Shown here: positions 1 through 12,013 of the stretch, one piece after another
How positions within the stretch are numbered: the first letter of the stretch is position 1
Layout: each line of letters starts with the position of its first letter
Assembly: GCA_013399305.1 (NCBI GenBank)
Contig: VXAI01000035.1
Span: 877,015 to 941,014, forward strand
Origin: Rostratula benghalensis
Lineage: Eukaryota > Chordata > Aves > Charadriiformes > Rostratulidae
Reading direction: 5' to 3'
DNA: 64,000 nucleotides
Notes under the pieces: model-generated
What the model was told of the DNA's origin: nothing
What the model saw: only the letters and a program-made list of their open reading frames with translations
The model's database searches: none
Program-made: the position numbers and the translations under genes

Positions 1-1235
1 ACTCGTTTATGGGTCATATCCAAGAAGATGCCATTAGTAGAAGTCCCACATTCAGTAGTTTGATGCCAACATGAAAATGACTGATGTTGACCTACGTAAA
101 TGATACAAATCAATTAACAAGAGCTTTCCAATTATTCTATGGCATGGCTGACCTGCCATGAGCAACCACAGTGCCCTCTTATGCACAGCAGCATTTCCGT
201 TTGCCTTTTTTTTTTTTTTCCCCCTCATTTCTTCCTGGCACAAATGTGGGGTTGTTTTTTTTTTTTTTTGCCTAGAATTATTATAAATCAGGTATTCATG
301 ATTGCTGGGATTTGCCTCGCTTGTAGGATGAGAGTTTGTAAAGGTCGGGCACGGGCTCCCCTCCTCCCCCTGGAAAAGCAGCCGAGCACACTGCAGTAGC
401 TGGATATCCCTCCTGCTTTTTCTCCCTGGTGTCTGCAGAATTTCTCAGTGCTGCAGGGCATTTTCAGCTGCGTGGCTGAGTGCTGCTGGAGTTGCCACCT
501 CATTTGCCAGGCTGGTGACCAGACCTGCATCCCATTACCCTTCCTGGTCCCTTCCCTCACAGCATCCTCAGAGCTCTGCACTTTCTAATGACCTCCTGTT
601 TCCATCCTCCTTTTGGAGCCCAGGGTAAGCAAGGAAGAGGAGAAATAAATGGAGACGAAGCTCATTTTAAAAAAAAAAAATTAGAAACTGCTAATGTATG
701 TGGTGGAATAGTGCTTTTCAGGCATTATGGACAGGGAGGGCAATTTCTTTTATCTTATTCTACTCTTTTTGCACAGCCAGGGGCTACTGTGGGTGCAGGG
801 TGTTTCCTGTGGTTACCTAGTGCTCTATTAGCACATGTGCCACTCCTTGGACCTCATCATCAGCTGTAATTTAGCTCCCCGTGCCATGCCATTACTGAAA
901 CCCACTTACTCGAGGCTGAATTTAGCCATTAGTCCATAGATTTCTGGGTTTTCTGGCTGGGTGAAGAGTCTAACGTGAAAAATATGAATTATTTAGAAAT
1001 AGAATTTTGAAAGGCAGCAAGTAGGAAGCACCTGCGACTGGGAGGACACAGCAGTCTTCTCCAGCTGCATAGTTTTAATTAGCATTTTGTATTTCTCCAG
1101 CACATGTACTTATTTTGAAGTCATTTTGAGGTAAGCACCAGAGCAGTGTTGTGTGGTTCGTGGGGAGGTGCCTCAGGAAGGGAGGCAGGAGGGGTCTCAC
1201 GTTATGGTTATGCCCTGCCTGGTTGGAGTGAAACA
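1..1235. other. Non-coding stretch, no gene seen
   Basis: No convincing exon or repeat family is visible. It holds two long T runs (206-219 and 255-269), which give spurious Phe-rich ORFs, and a short A run near 669-680. The remainder is ordinary intron/intergenic-type sequence with low CpG. Confidence 0.6.
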
Positions 1236-2409
1236 TGGAATCACTAAATCGTGGAATTGTCAGAGTTGGAAGGGACCTCTAGAGCTCATCCAGTCCAACC
1301 CCCCTGCTAAAGCAGGATTGCCCAGAGCACATCACTCAGGACTGCATCCAGGTGGGGCTTGAAGGTCTCCAGAGAAGGGGACTCCACACCCTCCCTGGGC
1401 AGCCTCTGCCAGGGCTCTGTCATCCTCACCCCAAAGAAGTTTTTCCTCATATCTGAAGAGAACTTCCCATGTTCCAGCTTGTGCCCATTGCCCCTTGTCC
1501 TGTCACTGGGAACCACTCAGAAGAGTCCAGCTCCATCCTCCTTCAACCCACCCTTCAGATACTTGCAAGCATTAATAAGGTGTAGCCTCAGCTTTCTCTT
1601 CTGCAGGCTAAAGAGTCCCAGCTCTCTCAGCCTTTCCTCAGCAGGGAGATGCTCCAATCCCTCAACCATCTCTGTTGCCCTACACTGGACTCTCTCCAGG
1701 AGTTCCCTGTCTCTCTTGAACTGGTGAGCCCAGAACTGGACGCAGTATTCCAGTTGTGGCCTCACCAGTGCCGAGTACAGGGGGAGAATGACCTCACTGG
1801 CCACACTCTTCCCTATGGAGCCCATGATTTCATTGGCCCTCTTGGCCACAAAGGCACATTGCTGGCTCATGGACAATTTACTGTCTACCAGGACCCCTGG
1901 ATCCTTCTCCTCAGAAGTGCTTTCCAGCAGGTCTGCCTCTAACCTATATCGGTGCCCAGAATTCTTCCTCCCCAGGTGCAGCACCCCACACTTGCTCTTG
2001 TTGAACCTCATTAAGCTCTCTGCCCAGTTCTCCAGCCTGTTCATGTCACACTGGATGGTGGCACAGCCCTCTGGAATGTCGGCTGGCCCTCCCAGTTTGG
2101 TATCATCAGTGAACTTGCCAAGGATATGCTCAGTCCCCTTGTCCAGCTCATTGAGGATTATGTTGAACAGGACTGGGCTGAGTATTGACCCTTGGGTGAC
2201 AGCACTGATTACAAGCTTCCAACTCGACCCTGCTCCATTAACTACAACCTTCTGAGTCCTGTCACACAGTTCTCAATCCACCTCACTTCCCCCTCATGTA
2301 GCCCCCACTTCCTTGGTTTCCTAATGGGATGTTATGGGAGACAGTGTCAAAAGCCTTGCTGAAGTCAAGGTAGATGTCATCTGCTGTTCTCCCCTCATCC
2401 AGCCATTTC
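1236..2409 (-). mobile_element. CR1 LINE, 3' third with reverse-transcriptase remnant
   Basis: This is the longest CR1 copy in the window (about 1.17 kb). It lies in minus orientation, with the element 3' end at low coordinates. The minus strand of 2045-2409 still shows two reverse-transcriptase blocks: 'YLDFSKAFDTVSH' (first catalytic Asp region) and 'FTDDTKLGG' (the FADD/YADD box, Ala replaced by Thr). A 175-codon open stretch at 1517-2044 encodes the C-terminal RT/thumb region, with '[15 protein letters not shown]'-like and '[17 protein letters not shown]' blocks. The end of ORF2 continues in another frame at 1307-1516 ('LPREGVESPSLE'). Frameshifts and stops separate the blocks, so it is a dead, 5'-truncated copy. 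CR1 is a non-LTR retrotransposon that moves by target-primed reverse transcription. The copy ends with the 3'UTR and 'GTTGGAAGGGACC' core near 1265. Confidence 0.95.
1307..2044 (-). pseudogene. CR1 ORF2 remnant (RT C-terminal part)
   Basis: Minus-strand reading frames at 1517-2044 and 1307-1516 together carry the C-terminal part of CR1 ORF2. They follow the family order: [12 protein letters not shown] block, [13 protein letters not shown] block, [11 protein letters not shown] block, then VESPSLETFKPHLD. The break between the two frames near 1516 is a frameshift. No endonuclease domain is present, because the copy is 5'-truncated. It is a pseudogene of a transposable element, not a host gene. 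Confidence 0.85.
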
Positions 2410-4965
2410 TTACTTGGTTCTTGAAATGTGGAGCCTTCTTCTCCTACACATCCAGCATTTACTAATGCAGGGGACTCGCAGAAACGAAGCCAAGGCCATG
2501 GAACTGGGTAATAGAGGAGCTGCTTGATAAGCAGTCAGTGGAAATTCCTGGTGGAAACAAAAGCAAAGCAGGTACAGAAGCAATAAGCTAATGGGAAGCA
2601 CTGTGCCTGCTAATGAAAGGGAAAACAGGGAGGAGGGAGTGCGAAGGGGGGTTATTACTGAAGCATTCGCACTTCTTTGCAGAGCTCCTGCTTTTATATT
2701 CAGATTACTTGATGATAGGCTGACTCATGGAGTTTGCAGAGTTACTCTTTCCCGTGGTATGAAACTAGCAGGTGATTTTTTTTTCTTTCCTCTGTCTCTC
2801 TCTCTCTCTTTTTTTTTTTTTTTTAATAGCCAACTCTCTCCAAAGGCTGGCTTTCCTCACTTAGAGTAAACGTCCTAGTTTTAAATTCGGTGGTGTAAGG
2901 CATCCATCTCCATCTTTTACCCCTCCCTGCACTGAACTGTGTGCTTTTTGATGTTGAAAAAGATATCTCACGCAGATTGTAGCTCACAGTTGGTAATGAG
3001 GAGGAGTTATCGTCACTGTGCTGTTCTAACATTTCACTATGCTTTCTGTAATGTGAGAGGATTATTACTGATGCTCTGTTGGCTCTATTCATTGTTGTGA
3101 ATGAATTATGCTTTTAAGCTGGGCATTAGCCTAAGAATTCCTTCAGTAACTTAAGTGGGGATCATTATTGCTGATCGTGTTTATGGCTGTTCTTAAAAGC
3201 CCACCAAGGATGGAGCCCCATTGTGCCGACCTGTGTATGCAAGATGGTCTCTGCCCCAGCAAGTGCCCATCTAAAAAGCTATATTTAGGATGGAACCAGG
3301 GATAAAGCATACAAAGAGGGTGATTTCACACAGCAGATACCTTCCTGCTAAAGAATATAAGAAAGACTGACATTTTTTCCTCCTGATGCTCTGTTTTGTC
3401 TGAAAAAAAGGAGAGCACCTCTCCCCTGTTTAGCTCTGGGGGTGAGTGGTGTAGGGTAGAGTCCTCCCATCAGGTATCTTAGCACTTGCCTGGATCTGCT
3501 CCTCCAGGCTGTGGTTTGCTTTGCTCGCTGTGGACTTCCCTCAGGTGTCCCAGGGTTGTGGGGTGAGGGATGGTGGGGAAGCAATGGCAGTGAGTGATAC
3601 CGTGTAAGTCCAGCTCTCTTCCTTTTCAAGTCTGTCACCGTCTTTTAATGCTGAATTATTGAGCATTTGAATCTGGACATGCATTTCACCCTAAACAGAG
3701 CATTTTAGAGAAGAAGGTGAGGAGTTATGTTACTCAAGGCATCACCACTGGATGGCTTATGGGGAAAGCTGTTGGGAGGAAACAACCAGACTGGTCCATG
3801 GGCTTTCTCATTTGCAAAGACTCAGTTGCTGTCTTATTTCCCCTGTCATAAAATTGTCTCTCTGAGTTTTCCAGGTGGATGCATCACAGGGGCTGGAATG
3901 TAGTCTGACAGGTAGAAATCAAAGCAGCATGTCTTGGTGATGCTTTGTCAGCTGTGAATAACAAGAAACATTTGGGGGGTTGTTCTGAAAATCCAGTTGC
4001 CATCCATTGTCGGCTCTCAACTCCTGCAGCCCTGGGCACACCTCATAATTTGTCACGGGTGGAACTTCTGGCTGTGCCACACATTTCACTCCCACAGACA
4101 TTTGCCTAATTTCTCTGTATGGTGACTCCAAGTCAGGTGTCACCTTCTTTCTGGAAGGAAATTTCTATGGCCCTTGTAACCTGAAATCCAGAGGACAGTA
4201 CTGAAGATGTCCTGTGACTATCAGGATGATTTGTGCTTAATTCTTAACAATTTAGGTGACTAATTACATGAAGTTAAAAAAGCAAACAAACTCTCTAGGG
4301 AATTATGGTTTTCCTTAGTGATGCTGATAAATAAATGGAGAGTGGAGATCTGCAGCAGTTACTCGGGGTTCAGTAGTGACCTCCCCACCCCATGGCCATG
4401 AAATCTCAGTCTGTATAATGGACAACCTTTCCCTTTTCCAGTCAAGTGTCATTTCCAGTACAGCCCGTGGGCAATCATCTAAATATTTCTCTGGTGTGTG
4501 TGTGGTTTGTCTATATATATGTATATGTGATCTGGAATGACTTAGTTTGAATATTTTAGGATGTTTGTTTGATGCAGTGATATATGTGACAATATCTAGA
4601 TCAATTATTTGGAATAACAATACTCAGAGGTTTATATAAGTGTGCTGCATGCCACATTACACTTATGCTTCTATCACCGGACATCAAAAAGTAAACCATG
4701 GTTTTCCTTGACAGTGCACTCCATAATATATTCTGTGTATGCTACCAACCAAATTCTCCATGATACTAATTTCTTCTGCTTCTGTTCCTCTTTCTTTTAA
4801 ACCTCTGAACTCAAATACCATAAGGAGCAGATTCACCACAGGACTCCCTTCTCTTCCTGTGCTTAAGACAGGTTGTATTCAATATTCAGTAAACTCCTTG
4901 TATTTTAAATCCAAAAGATACCTCTTTAGAGATGCAACAAAATAAAAGTTTTGTTCTTCATAAAT
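2410..4965. other. Non-coding stretch with simple repeats
   Basis: No gene is recognised. A (TC)n tract (2795-2809) runs into a T run (2809-2824), and a TG/TA-rich patch lies near 4494-4530. ORFs here are short and carry no known motif. Confidence 0.55.
2795..2824. repeat. (TC)n plus poly-T microsatellite
   Basis: About seven TC dinucleotides are followed directly by a 16-base T run. This is a plain polypyrimidine simple repeat. Confidence 0.9.
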
Positions 4966-4969
4966 TGCT

Positions 4970-5340
4970 TATCAACGAGTTAGAGGCAAGGTGTTAATTA
5001 GAGCACCCTTTCAAACTCCAATCTTCAGCTGGTTAAGAGTGGGAGAAAAAACACTGAAATGCAGGATAGTGCCATGCAATTTCTCCAAATAAAGATCATT
5101 AAAGTTTCTGACAAGGCTTTGATGCTGAAACGCTGCCTCACTCGTAGTAAACACCCAAGTGAAGCAAATATTCGACCTATCTGACAGGCCCTGAATGCTT
5201 CCATTAGCATGGCATAATCCTAATGCATTTAGCGGGCATGTTTAATGCTAAATGCATTAGCACTTCATGTCAGGAGCTCCAGACCTGCCAGAGTCAAGGG
5301 GTTAACACAAATTAAGAATTGCAAGAGAGATTTGTCACTC
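4970..5340. promoter_or_regulatory. Candidate conserved non-coding element, TAAT-rich, with 14-bp inverted repeat
   Basis: The stretch has many homeodomain-type TAAT/ATTA cores ('TTAATTAG', 'CATTAGCAT', 'TAATCCTAATG') and keeps scattered CpGs (AACGAG, AACGCTG, ACTCGTAG, TTCGAC, AGCGGG) that neutral avian DNA usually loses. A perfect inverted repeat, CTAATGCATTTAGC (5220-5233) and GCTAAATGCATTAG (5247-5260), lies in its centre. This composition is typical of developmental enhancers, but conservation cannot be measured from one sequence. Confidence 0.35.
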
Positions 5341-5429
5341 TTTATAGCTTTGTGTTAGAACTCCTAATTTCATTACTGAAGCTCGCTCTGTGTAAGGAAA
5401 GATTATTATTTTTGTGTTAGGCTCATTTC

Positions 5430-5447
5430 TTTTTTTTTTTTTTTTTT
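5430..5447. repeat. Poly-T tract (18 nt)
   Basis: Uninterrupted T run seen directly. It has no CR1 or SINE body attached, so it is a simple repeat rather than a retroposon tail. Confidence 0.85.
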
Positions 5448-5449
5448 GA

Positions 5450-7170
5450 AAGTAAAGACCAATTACCCTGCTAGGATTTGCTGCCTCCTGAGAAGCCCCA
5501 CTGTAACAGCATGTAAATACATACAGTAAAACCTGCAGAATATGCTACCTAAGAATATCTAGCTACCCACTTTAATTAGCAGATTGACATTACAAAAATC
5601 AAGCCTGTAACAGACATGTGGCTTGGTTTTGGTTTGTTTAGCCTCTCTAAAACCGGAACATTTTGGACTTGAGTTGTGGGAGGGAGGCAGTGAGGCCAAA
5701 GTATGAAATACGACAACCCAGCTCTGGGGAGCTTTCTCTCAGCATCCAGCGAGGATTAAGCAGCCTTTAACCTTTCCACTTGACCTTGCCCCTCTTCATA
5801 TTTCAGCACAGAAGGTGGCACAGCGGTGTAGCGATCCTCGCTGGGGAGCAGCCCAGCTGAAAATTAACCTGGGAAGGGGAAACTGGTACCACAGGGAAGC
5901 TTTCTTAGGGCATGAAATGAACACAGAGGGGTGGGCATCAGTTTTGTCATATTGCTGGTGACTGCTTAACTGCAGAGAGCTTGCTTTACTATTCCATGTG
6001 TGATGAGGAAGATGCACTGCAAAGCAACAGTGCTTCATTGCCTTAACAGCAATTTCTTCTAGCAGTAGTAGTGTTAAAGTCAGTGGGACTGCAAACAGAG
6101 CATAAAGAATATGCCAGTCTTGGTAGGGTCATGATGAAGAGCTGTTATGTTGATTGACCTCAGGAAAAAATTATTTTCAAGAGTTTTTAAAAATGATTTT
6201 AATTAAAACATGTATTTAGATGAGTGGGATTTCTGCTAATTGGCACTTGTACGTCACCCTCTTTCTTGAAAAAGTTGTAGAAATCTTAAAAACTTTAGCT
6301 TCTTGCAGTGCTTCAGTGAGATGATGCTTCACTCTTCCTTGCAGGAAGGCAGTAAGGGAAACATTTGCTCACCTGTGGCCAGCGTGTCAGGGCCCAAGGG
6401 CATGAGCAGGTCTCACTCGCCCTCACCAGGGGCCTCTCTGCAGATAAGTGCTGCCCAGGACCAGGGCTTCTGGTCCTTTCTGAGCCATTCCAGAGGTGGA
6501 TCTGGTAGGGGAAGCTGAACCACGTAGGTAATGTGGCAGGAAAGAAGGCTTCATCTGCCACTTGGCTCCGGTTCAGACACTTTTTCTCTGTTTTATCATG
6601 TATTCTTGTGCTTAGTATTTCGCTACACTTAGAATATTTTGCTACTGATAGCAGCTGGATGTGCAGGTGTACTTCACACAGCATATCTTGACTCACAGCT
6701 TGTGCACCAAGTCCAGGCTGAGGAATATTTCTATGTCATTTGCTACCTTTTCCTCAAAGAGAGTAAATACTGCTATAAGAGCAGATGTCTCCTCTTGCAT
6801 CCTCTATCTGCCTTTAAAATCTCCTGCTGAGGTCTGGTGGTGGATCTCAGAGGGTCTGATCCCACTCTTGCCTCAAGATCTCAACAATTTGTTCCCTTCT
6901 GTCACTGCATCACTTCAGTGCCCCAGTGCCTCCCACCTGCAGTCTTGGTTCTCCAGCACACAAATGCACCAGTAACAAGGCTGGAGGTGCAACTGTGACT
7001 TCAGAGGGGACCAAGCATTCATCTTGTTAACTGAAAGGATAAACAGTACATTTCATTTCCCTTTTCAGACCTACTGAGACCTTTCTACTCTTAACATCTC
7101 TTCTTCTCATGTGTTGTTGCTAACGTGCCAGCATATGCCTAGGGTTATGGCCATGTCCTCAGAGTACACG
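5450..7170. other. Non-coding stretch, nothing recognised
   Basis: No exon or repeat family is recognised. The open frames of 60-130 codons at 6303-6975 are on both strands, overlap each other, and carry no domain motif. They look like chance frames in a stop-poor patch. Confidence 0.5.
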
Positions 7171-7173
7171 GCT

Positions 7174-7705
7174 ATCACAGAACCATCTGGGTTGAAAGGG
7201 ACTTTTAAGATAATATGGTCCAACCAGCAACCTAACTGATAAAAAACCATCACTAAACCATGTCACTAAGCATTATGTGAACCTGTCTTTTAAATGCCTC
7301 CTGGGATGGTGCCTCAGCCACTTCCCTGGACAGCCCATTCCAATGCTTAATAACCTTTTCTGTGTAAAATATTTTCCTGATATCCAATTTGAACCTCCCC
7401 TGGGGTAACTTGAGGCCGATTCCTCTTGTCCTGCTGCCTGTGACTTGGGAGAAGAGACCGACTCCCGCCTCACTACAACCTGTAGAGAGCACGAAGGTCT
7501 CCCCTCAGCCTCCTTTTCTCCAGGCTGAACACCCCCAGCTCCCTCAGCCTCTCCTCAAAAGACTTGTGCTCCAGACCCCTCACCAGCTTTGGTGCCCTTC
7601 TCTAGACCCGCTCCAACACCTCAATGTCTTTTTTGTGGTAAGGGGCCCAAAACAGGACACAGTACTCGAGGTGGGGCCTTAACAGTGCTGAGTACAGTCC
7701 TACTC
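7174..7705 (-). mobile_element. CR1 LINE 3' fragment ('TTATCAGTTAGGTTG' 3'-end type)
   Basis: Minus-orientation CR1 copy of about 530 bp. From its 3' end (7174) it shows the 'GGGTTGAAAGGGAC' core, the complement of 'TTATCAGTTAGGTTG', then the ORF2 C-terminus. On the minus strand 'GLSREVAEAPSQEAFK' and 'SRTRGIGLKLPQGRF' match the CR1 pattern. It ends within the 'VLYSALLRP'-type region near 7700. 5'-truncated and inactive. Confidence 0.92.
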
Positions 7706-9026
7706 ACCACGCTGTGACCACCAACATTTGCTGTGTGTGGAAGAGCTTAAAGTGCTTTTCCTACACCTGCTCTGAAAACCAACCCTCTGGTCAGTTATAA
7801 GCCACGTGGTGGACAACACGATGTTCAACTGTCTCTATCCTCAGCAGTATCACTAACAGAGCCTAGGCAGTGTGTGAGCATTGAGCATTCCTCTGCTTAT
7901 CTCAAATTGATTGCAAGGTACCATTTTAAATTAAGGGGAAAATCCAGTTCAAAATGTATTCATGGGAGGAAATCAGCACAGAGTATCTACTGTTAAAGTG
8001 TGCCTTGATTTTAATTTTTTTTTTTGCTTTCATTTCACAAAGTGTTAGGTAAGTGGGTAAGAAATTACGGGATAAAGTTGTCTGTGTTCTGCATTTACAT
8101 TTGAGTAGTTACTCCAGCTGAGAAAGAGAGCCCTGTGATTTGACGTGCACCTTGTGCTAAGTGTCATGATGTATTCCCAGAGTTGGATTTGGTTGATTTT
8201 GGATGAGGTGGAAATTAATTAGCAGACACCAACACGTGTGCCTTCCCTGTGAAAGTCTGAGTGGTGAAGTAGGATGGATGTCTGACTCTGCCACCAAAAG
8301 GGTTGACGTGATGAGTGGGAATAAAGGGTAACTGCTGATATGAAATGAGACAGAAAACTGGAGGTAGCAGGAGTTTTATCCTCCTTCTCTAATAATCCCA
8401 GTGGTAGGTGACATCAATAGGACATCCCCAGGACAGCCTCTTGCAGGAGAATGGAGGTGAAAGTCTAGGATATGCAGGTGTGGGAAGGAGCTTCCTTGCT
8501 GTGGCTTCTTAAATGCAGAAGGTTTGGTCAGGCCTGAGGCTTCCCCATGCCTTTGGGAAATGTTAGAGCTACTCCTCAGCTCAGCAGCAACAGAGATCAC
8601 TGCTTTCCTTCTCAGTTTCTTCTTGGACCTTGAGTTTTATTCTGGTCTAACCTTGGTTCTCTCTCTGTTCCCCTGGTAGCCAGCTCTGGCCGTTTGGCTG
8701 CCCAGCCTGCCTGCCTGTGCTCTATAAAGTGATGCCTTTTCTTCCTCCTGCATCCCTGTTTCAGCACACCTTGAAACTGAAGAGAGTGATAAATTGAGCT
8801 CAGGCTGTACCTTGGGAAGAATTACAGCTGTCTGAACAACTAGGCATGAGGGCTGAGTATTTTCCTGTGTATGTTGCCATTTTAAAGTGACATTTGCTTG
8901 ATCTAAGCAAATCAGGCATCTCAGGAACCCTTGTTTATTACTCTATACAGTATTTGTAAGCTCCATTTGTAATGCTTTTTGGCAAAGTCTTCCTTGTATT
9001 TGTTGAAATATTTGAACGCTGTCTGA

Positions 9027-9078
9027 AAAAAAACCAACCCAACCCCAAACCAACAAAAACCCAACAACCTACCCAAAG
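9027..9078. repeat. A/C-rich low-complexity tract
   Basis: Irregular AACCC/CCAAC units with short A runs over about 50 bases, with no fixed period. A purine/pyrimidine-biased simple sequence. Confidence 0.7.
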
Positions 9079-9567
9079 TAAAATTCCTGATTTCTTAGGT
9101 GCTGTACCAACTCTATAAATAAAGGTTTTCATCTGTGACCTCCCCGGTATAAATTTCAATAGACAAATTTAGATGTCAACACAAAATCAAATTGCTGGCT
9201 GTTTATAAAATGCAGGAGTGTAATGGATGCAATCCAGTAACACTACTATTGGCAGGATCCCTTTCTTTTTGCTTATTAACATTACATATACATTTAAAAT
9301 AGATTTATAACAGCCTACTGCTATACCCGAGCAAAACCTGGCATTTCACTAGCTGTGCCTTGGATAGTTGAGACTTCTGTAGATGTTTTCATGCATTTCT
9401 TCCTGGTTAGTGGAAACAGGAACTGTTTATTTTGAAGGTTCATATTTTTAGCATCTGCAGCTGAAAATGTGTCTACTCAGTTATGTCAGTGCCACGGTTA
9501 CATCTTTTTTTAAAAAAACCCCATAGATTAAATGGGAGCTGATACATACAGATTAGTGGAAAGTTTC

Positions 9568-9583
9568 TTTTTTTTTTTTTTTT
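9568..9583. repeat. Poly-T tract
   Basis: Uninterrupted T run of 16, seen directly. Confidence 0.85.
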
Positions 9584-10394
9584 ATACTTATAGCAAATAT
9601 TCTGAGTGTTCACTTTTGCTTCTAAAACTTGAGTTTATTTGATGGCCAAGAAAACACGAAGTTACCTGTGAGTGGCACGATATCACACCTCCCAGTGATG
9701 TGTGCTTGGCATTGCCAGCTCTGCCAAGGATGCCTCCCTCATGGGCTGCTGAGTCCTGCTGGCCCTCTTGGGTGCTGCTCTTTGTCCAGGAGCTAACAGT
9801 GGGGACCAGACTCCCTTAGACTTGTCCGGCCACTCAGCGTGATCCTCTTCTGCATTCACCTAGGTCTTCTCTCGCTAAGGTATTGAATTTTTTATTTACT
9901 ACGCCCAGCGTGCAGGCTTCATTTATATTGCATGCACTGGGTGTTCAATGCATGCTATATGCTTTTATGTGCTGCAGTTGTGCATGGCCCTGCCTGTATC
10001 TCCTCATCCAGGCAACACCATCATGCCTTGTACAGACCTTTGGACAGCAGATGTCCACCCTGTTAGCCCGTCCTGCAGCTCTTGATCAGTCACTCTCCAA
10101 CTCCCTCATTTTTTCAGACTGCATCTTCTGAAAACCTTCATAGGATTATTCTAACCTGTGCCAGGAATGACCCAAAGAAACGGTGGGGACTGCTTTATTC
10201 CCTGTTTTCAATAATCTGTTTGCAGCAAGTGCATCTTTGTATGCACAAGTCTTTTTGGGGGTCATGGCCTCACTGGTGTCTTCCAGGTTCCTCCAGCACC
10301 AGCTTGAATGAATTACTGCTTTCTGCAATCACTAAGCGGAGAAGGGAGTATGTTCTGGCAGAGCAAAACCTCATGGGCAGTAATTAGACTTAGC

Positions 10395-10470
10395 ATCTGT
10401 AAATTACTTTGCAAACCACATCTGAAAGGTGCTAAAGAAGCACCTCTACAGGGATTATTAATGCATACAA
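10395..10470 (+). repeat. Ancient LINE 3' tail, L3/CR1-like (tentative)
   Basis: 'CTGTAAATTACTTTGC' followed by 'CTGAAAGGTGCTAAAGAAG' and then an ATTATTAATG-rich end closely follows the 3'-terminal pattern I know for old L3/CR1-type LINEs: 'GTAAAGC.CTTTGA', 'GAAAGG.GCTATAGAAGTGC', then ATTATTATT. The match is partial, as expected for a very old copy. Only the tail is recognisable. The family name is from memory and unverified. Confidence 0.45.
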
Positions 10471-10479
10471 ATAAAATGA

Positions 10480-11290
10480 AATTTTGAATGCTAAATAACT
10501 AAACAAAACCCGAAGACAGATATTAAACATGTTCTAGAAAGGCTATAAATCAGTTGCAGTCAGTAGGATGGAACAGAGAGTGGAAGTGCTAGAAACACAT
10601 CTGTCATCAGGATAGCTGTAGCAACCTTATTTCCTGACTGCAGGAGGAGAAGCTTTGATCATGGCTGTCACTGAAGCACTAATTTCTTAAAAAACAAGTT
10701 AAAAGCCAGGATAAAGTTTTTTCTTGAAAAAGGAGGTTTGTGACTTTGAAAACTTGTTTCAAATGTTGACTTGCTTTCTTTCTTAATGTTAATGAGTGTA
10801 ACTTAAGGCCCCTAATATTTACAATTTATAAGTTGATTTCATTCTTCTTGCTTACTTGTCGACCTCATTTGCTCAGCTGTCTGAATGTAATACTTCTTTA
10901 ATTAGTGAGTAGTGACTAACATCGAGGAACTGGAACTGCTCAGATTGCATTATGCAGTGCTGTAAATCAGGTCAAAACCACACTTGGATACAGAACAGAA
11001 ATTCTGTTTGTCAGGTGGGTATTTACTGTGATGTTTGAATTCAGGTCAGTGGTAAGCTTTTAAGGTAATCTCTCATTCCCTGCACCGTGGTTCTTGGAGT
11101 GCACAAAGTGGATTTCTTTAGTATGAAACGAAGTAAGCAGCGATGCTCTGGGGGTGCACCTAATCTGCCTGCTAATGGACACTTAGCCCACTTAAGAAAG
11201 CTGGGGCTGGTCTGAAATAACCTCCCCAGAGCAGTTCCTAGGTTCAGCAGATCTGCTCCGATCACACTCAGGTAGCCTGAGATCCCTGTG
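10480..11290. other. Non-coding AT-rich stretch
   Basis: Nothing coding is recognised. Several ATTA-containing words and low CpG. Possible minor conserved patches cannot be judged. Confidence 0.45.
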
Positions 11291-11292
11291 AG

Positions 11293-11412
11293 CATAGAAT
11301 CATGGAATGGTTCGAGTTGGAAGGCACCTGAAAGATCATCGAGTTCCAACCCCCCTGCTGTGGGCAGAGATACTTCCCACCAGAGCAGGTTGCTCAAAGT
11401 CCCACACAGCCT
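11293..11412 (-). mobile_element. CR1 3'-end fragment ('GGAGGTGTCCCTGCC' type)
   Basis: About 120 bp in minus orientation, 3' end at 11293. It shows 'ATAGAATCATGGAATGG', then 'GAGTTGGAAGGCACCTGAAAG', then 'CTTCCCACCAGAGCAGG' and 'TTGCTCAAAGTCCCACACAGCC'. It covers only the 3'UTR and the extreme ORF2 end. Severely 5'-truncated. Confidence 0.93.
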
Positions 11413-12013
11413 CTGCCTTTACTCTTCACCTGGGAAAAATGATCATGGGATATTTTTCTTATTGAGGGCATGCTCTTAACCTGTGAGGTTTTTAGGGCGT
11501 TTCAGCCCCATGTGAAAAGGGAGCACGAAGGTTTATGCTTAGAGAACAGGGAGGGTGAAAAGCCTGTGTTTATTCCTCACTCAGTTGACCCTAGACAAGT
11601 CCAGAGCATCGTAACTGGAGTCAGAAAAGTCCTGCTGTGAGGAACACGTGGTTGTACTTACTTCTTCACTTTGAAGTAGGGAGAAATGATTTAAGAGCTG
11701 ACATGAAGAAATCATTCTGACACCACTGCTTCCTAAAGACAACTGGGAACTGGGAGTGAGTCCTTTAAGGGATCCTGTAAAGCGATGTTTGTTTTTGAAG
11801 CTGTTCTTCAAGCTCTTCTGCATTTTAGCCAAGGCCATGCATAATAAACAGGGCATCAATAATAAATTATACCTTGGTGGAATATTACCAAGTCAAGCGA
11901 TCAACTTGGTTTTAACTGCTTCTTCCAGATACAAACCACCTACAGCTGTGCATGGAATTGCACCCGTTGTTTGTGTGGTACCAGTGATAAATCAGAAGAT
12001 TGAGTCCTAACAC

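Larger units (their letters stand above)
7706..10394. other. Non-coding stretch with A/C-rich and poly-T patches
   Basis: No gene is seen. An A/C-rich low-complexity patch (about 9027-9078, CCAACCCAACCCC-like) and a T run at 9568-9583 are present. The rest is unremarkable. Confidence 0.5.

Noticed and set aside
7253..7682. ORFs resembling conserved proteins on both strands at CR1 loci (also 13553-13938, 23368-24003, 27087-27702, 33531-33861, 50331-50687, 55277-55614)
   Set aside because: These are sense or antisense readings of CR1 ORF2/3'UTR fragments, not host genes.
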